A stretch of DNA of 8,911 bases from Candidatus Minthenecus merdequi (GTDB lineage Bacteria > Bacteroidota > Bacteroidia > Bacteroidales > Paludibacteraceae). Of the stretch, positions 6,856 through 8,911 are shown one piece after another. The stretch is taken from NCBI GenBank assembly GCA_018064385.1, contig JAGHVI010000153.1, positions 1 to 8,911 on the forward strand. Reading direction: 5' to 3'. Positions within the stretch are counted from its first letter, which is position 1. Each line of letters begins with the position of its first letter. The notes under the pieces were generated by a model, which worked only from the letters and a program-made list of their open reading frames with translations, ran no database searches and had not been told where the DNA came from. The position numbers were made by a program, and so were the translations under genes.

Positions 6856-8820
6856 TTAAGCGTCAATATTGGCATAAGTTGCGTTATCTTCGATAAACTT
6901 TCTGCGAGGTTCCACATCGTCCCCCATCAGCATAGAGAACACTTGGTCAGCTTCGGCAGCGTTGTCAATTGTGACGTGGCGTAGAGTTCTGTTTTCAGGG
7001 TTCATAGTAGTTTCCCACAACTGGTCTGAGTTCATTTCGCCGAGACCTTTATATCTTTGCTGCTTGATGCTGCCTTCTTGTCCGTTGCCGTATTTTTCGA
7101 TGAAAGCCAGACGTTGGTCTTCTGTCCAGCAATATTCTTTGACCGAGCCACCTTTATTTTGGCATAGGTAGAGAGGAGGCGTAGCGATATAGACATATCC
7201 ATTTTCGATAAGTTCTCTCATATAGCGGAAGAAGAAGGTCAAGATAAGTGTAGCAATGTGAGCGCCATCGACATCGGCATCAGTCATGATAATAACTTTG
7301 TGGTATCTCAGTTTAGACAAATTCAAAGCCTTTGGGTCGTCTGGGGTTCCGATAGTCACACCTAAAGCGGTGTAAATGTCACGGATGGTTTCGCTTGTGA
7401 AAGCTTTGTGTTGCATTACCTTCTCGACGTTCAGGATTTTACCTCTTAATGGCAAAATGGCTTGGTAGTGACGTTCACGTCCTTGTTTTGCTGAACCACC
7501 TGCTGAGTCTCCCTCGACGAGGAACAGTTCGCACATTGCAGGGTCTTTCGAGGAGCAGTCGGCGAGTTTACCTGGGAGGCCACCGCCAGACAGAGGTGAT
7601 TTACGCTGTACCATTTCTCTTGCCTTTCGAGCGGCGTTTCGAGCTTGAGCAGCGAGGATTACCTTTTCGACAATGGTTTTAGCCTCAGAAGGATTTTCTT
7701 CCAAGTAGTTTGTCAGCGCTTCTCCGACAGCCTGGTCAACCATACCCATAACCTCGTTGTTGCCGAGTTTAGTTTTTGTTTGACCTTCGAATTGAGGTTC
7801 TGCCACTTTTACGGATATTACAGCCGTTAAGCCCTCGCGAAAATCGTCGCCTGTAATTTCGACTTTTGCTTTTTCCAGCATTTTGCTGTCGTCGGCATAT
7901 TTTTTCAGGGTACGTGTCAATGCGCGGCGGAATCCAGAGACGTGCGTACCTCCTTCTATGGTGTTGATATTGTTGACGTACGAATGCAACGATTCTGTGT
8001 AGCCATTATTGTAAGTCATAGCAATTTCGATAGGGGTACCATATTTGTCGGTGCTTATATGGATGACCCCTCCGACGATAGTTGGGCGACTGCCATCAAT
8101 GAAGCGAACGAACTCTTTTAAACCTTCTTGAGAGAAGAAGCGTTCTTTTTTAGGTTCTGGGTTTTCTTCGTTGACTCTCATATCAGTCAACGTAAGGGCT
8201 ATTCCTGCGTTCAGAAAAGCCAATTCTCTCAATCGTGCGGCGAGGATGTTGTATTGATAGATAGTTTCTGAGAAAATCTCTGCGTCAGGGTGGAAAGTGA
8301 CGGTAGTACCGGTTTCGTCTGTATCACCAATCACGGACACCTCGTTCAGTGGTTTACCTCTCGAATAGTCTTGAGCGTGGATTTTGCCTTCGCGTTTGAC
8401 TTCGACGTGCAGTTTGTCCGACAATGCGTTCACGCAACTTACGCCAACACCGTGCAGTCCACCAGACACTTTGTAGGAGCCTTTGTCAAACTTACCACCA
8501 GCGTGGAGTACAGTCATAACAACTTCCAGAGCTGATTTTCCTTCTTTTTTGTGCATACCTACAGGGATACCTCGACCGTTATCTGACACAGAAATTGAGT
8601 TGTCAGGGTTTATAATAACGTTTATGTCATTACAGAATCCTGCCAATGCCTCGTCAATAGAGTTATCGACAACTTCATAAACCAGATGGTGCAAGCCTTT
8701 TACGCTTGTGTCGCCAATGTACATTGATGGGCGTTTGCGCACTGCCTCGAGACCTTCCAACACCTGAATACGGTCTGCTCCGTAATCTTCAGATGCTTTT
8801 ATTTTACTTTCTTCAGCCAT
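6856..8820 (-). CDS. gyrB: DNA gyrase subunit B
   Basis: ATPase and TOPRIM subunit of gyrase, which introduces negative supercoils with GyrA. The protein has 654 residues, as in species lacking the E. coli TOPRIM insertion. The GHKL ATPase domain shows YEVVDN (48-53; Glu49 catalytic, Asn53 binding Mg), DNGRGIP (80-86) and GGLHGVG (120-126), and the transducer lysine lies in QTKTKL (347-352). The TOPRIM domain has VEGDSAGG (435-442) and TDADVDG (513-519), followed by QRYKGLGEM (588-596). Positions matching the E. coli quinolone sites D426 and K447 are Asp438 and Arg459, and the coumarin-site arginine is Arg143; Arg at 459 occurs in many wild types. The ending NATYANIDA points to GyrB rather than ParE. 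The ATG at 8818-8820 follows an A-rich leader. It heads the gyrB-dnaN-prmC-recX unit. gyrA is not in the window. Confidence 0.97.
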   Translation of the reverse strand: MAEESKIKASEDYGADRIQVLEGLEAVRKRPSMYIGDTSVKGLHHLVYEVVDNSIDEALAGFCNDINVIINPDNSISVSDNGRGIPVGMHKKEGKSALEVVMTVLHAGGKFDKGSYKVSGGLHGVGVSCVNALSDKLHVEVKREGKIHAQDYSRGKPLNEVSVIGDTDETGTTVTFHPDAEIFSETIYQYNILAARLRELAFLNAGIALTLTDMRVNEENPEPKKERFFSQEGLKEFVRFIDGSRPTIVGGVIHISTDKYGTPIEIAMTYNNGYTESLHSYVNNINTIEGGTHVSGFRRALTRTLKKYADDSKMLEKAKVEITGDDFREGLTAVISVKVAEPQFEGQTKTKLGNNEVMGMVDQAVGEALTNYLEENPSEAKTIVEKVILAAQARNAARKAREMVQRKSPLSGGGLPGKLADCSSKDPAMCELFLVEGDSAGGSAKQGRERHYQAILPLRGKILNVEKVMQHKAFTSETIRDIYTALGVTIGTPDDPKALNLSKLRYHKVIIMTDADVDGAHIATLILTFFFRYMRELIENGYVYIATPPLYLCQNKGGSVKEYCWTEDQRLAFIEKYGNGQEGSIKQQRYKGLGEMNSDQLWETTMNPENRTLRHVTIDNAAEADQVFSMLMGDDVEPRRKFIEDNATYANIDA

Positions 8821-8846
8821 TATTTTTGTTCCGTATTTTCAGCCTA

Positions 8847-8876
8847 CAAATTTACGAATTTTTTCTGATATAGCAA
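8847..8876 (-). promoter_or_regulatory. gyrB operon promoter (-33 TTG, -7 TAnnTTTG)
   Basis: On the minus strand, TTG (8874-8876), a 19-base spacer and TAAATTTG (8847-8854) match the Bacteroidota promoter consensus in both boxes and in spacing. The -7 element ends 26 bases before the gyrB ATG, giving a short leader. It is the best promoter in the window and the only one seen for gyrB-dnaN-prmC-recX. The stretch beyond it (8877-8911) is a homopurine-rich run on the minus strand with no gene visible before the window ends. Confidence 0.78.
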
Positions 8877-8911
8877 TATGTTTTTCTTTCTTTTTTTCCA
8901 CAATTTTTTCC

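Noticed and set aside
6342..6896. A 184-codon plus-strand frame opposite dnaN and the gyrB end
   Set aside because: It is wholly antisense to dnaN, whose frame carries all clamp motifs. It has no promoter or recognisable domain; its hydrophobic look comes from the complement of acidic and amide codons.
6856..8820. gyrB considered as parE (topoisomerase IV)
   Set aside because: Length and the C-terminal NATYANIDA favour GyrB. No parC lies next to it within the window, and dnaN adjacency also fits gyrB.
8894..8902. TTTTCCACA, resembling a DnaA box, upstream of gyrB, with TTATCCAGA at 6732-6740 inside dnaN
   Set aside because: These are isolated near-matches 2 kb apart. There is no cluster, no dnaA gene and no iteron array, so a replication origin is not supported.

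Overview
The window is a chromosomal housekeeping segment from a member of the Bacteroidota, most likely order Bacteroidales. Three intergenic regions carry the TAnnTTTG -7 element of the Bacteroidota primary sigma factor, Shine-Dalgarno sequences are absent or very weak, the adenylate kinase is the short-lid type, and the protein sequences (GyrB ending in NATYANIDA, RecX with a DKFRFNHWGRKKI motif, TopA without zinc ribbons) look Bacteroidales-like. I cannot name a genus.

Layout. (1) Positions 1-1717, minus strand: an hpt - adk - obg unit (hypoxanthine phosphoribosyltransferase, adenylate kinase, Obg GTPase). It reads leftward and obg runs off the window edge after its P-loop. (2) Positions 1718-2095: a 378-base divergent spacer holding an hpt promoter, an approximately 189-bp inverted-repeat element that looks like a MITE or IS remnant, and a topA promoter. 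(3) Positions 2096-4408, plus strand: topA, encoding DNA topoisomerase I, alone in its transcription unit. (4) Positions 4410-4451: a strong terminator hairpin shared by the converging topA and recX genes. (5) Positions 4446-8820, minus strand: a tight gyrB - dnaN - prmC - recX unit (gyrase B, sliding clamp, release-factor glutamine methyltransferase, RecA modulator), driven by a near-consensus promoter at 8847-8876.

Functionally, the two DNA-supercoiling genes sit on opposite strands. TopA relaxes negative supercoils and GyrB is part of the enzyme that introduces them. The gyrB unit links replication (gyrase, clamp), translation termination (PrmC) and recombination control (RecX). The hpt unit links purine salvage, adenylate balance and a ribosome-associated GTPase.

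I did not find a new multi-gene system. All eight genes are recognisable core genes. The points worth a second look are the compound inverted-repeat element between hpt and topA, the gyrB-dnaN-prmC-recX gene order, a Glu in place of the usual catalytic Asp in HPRT, and a recX stop codon buried in a bidirectional terminator.
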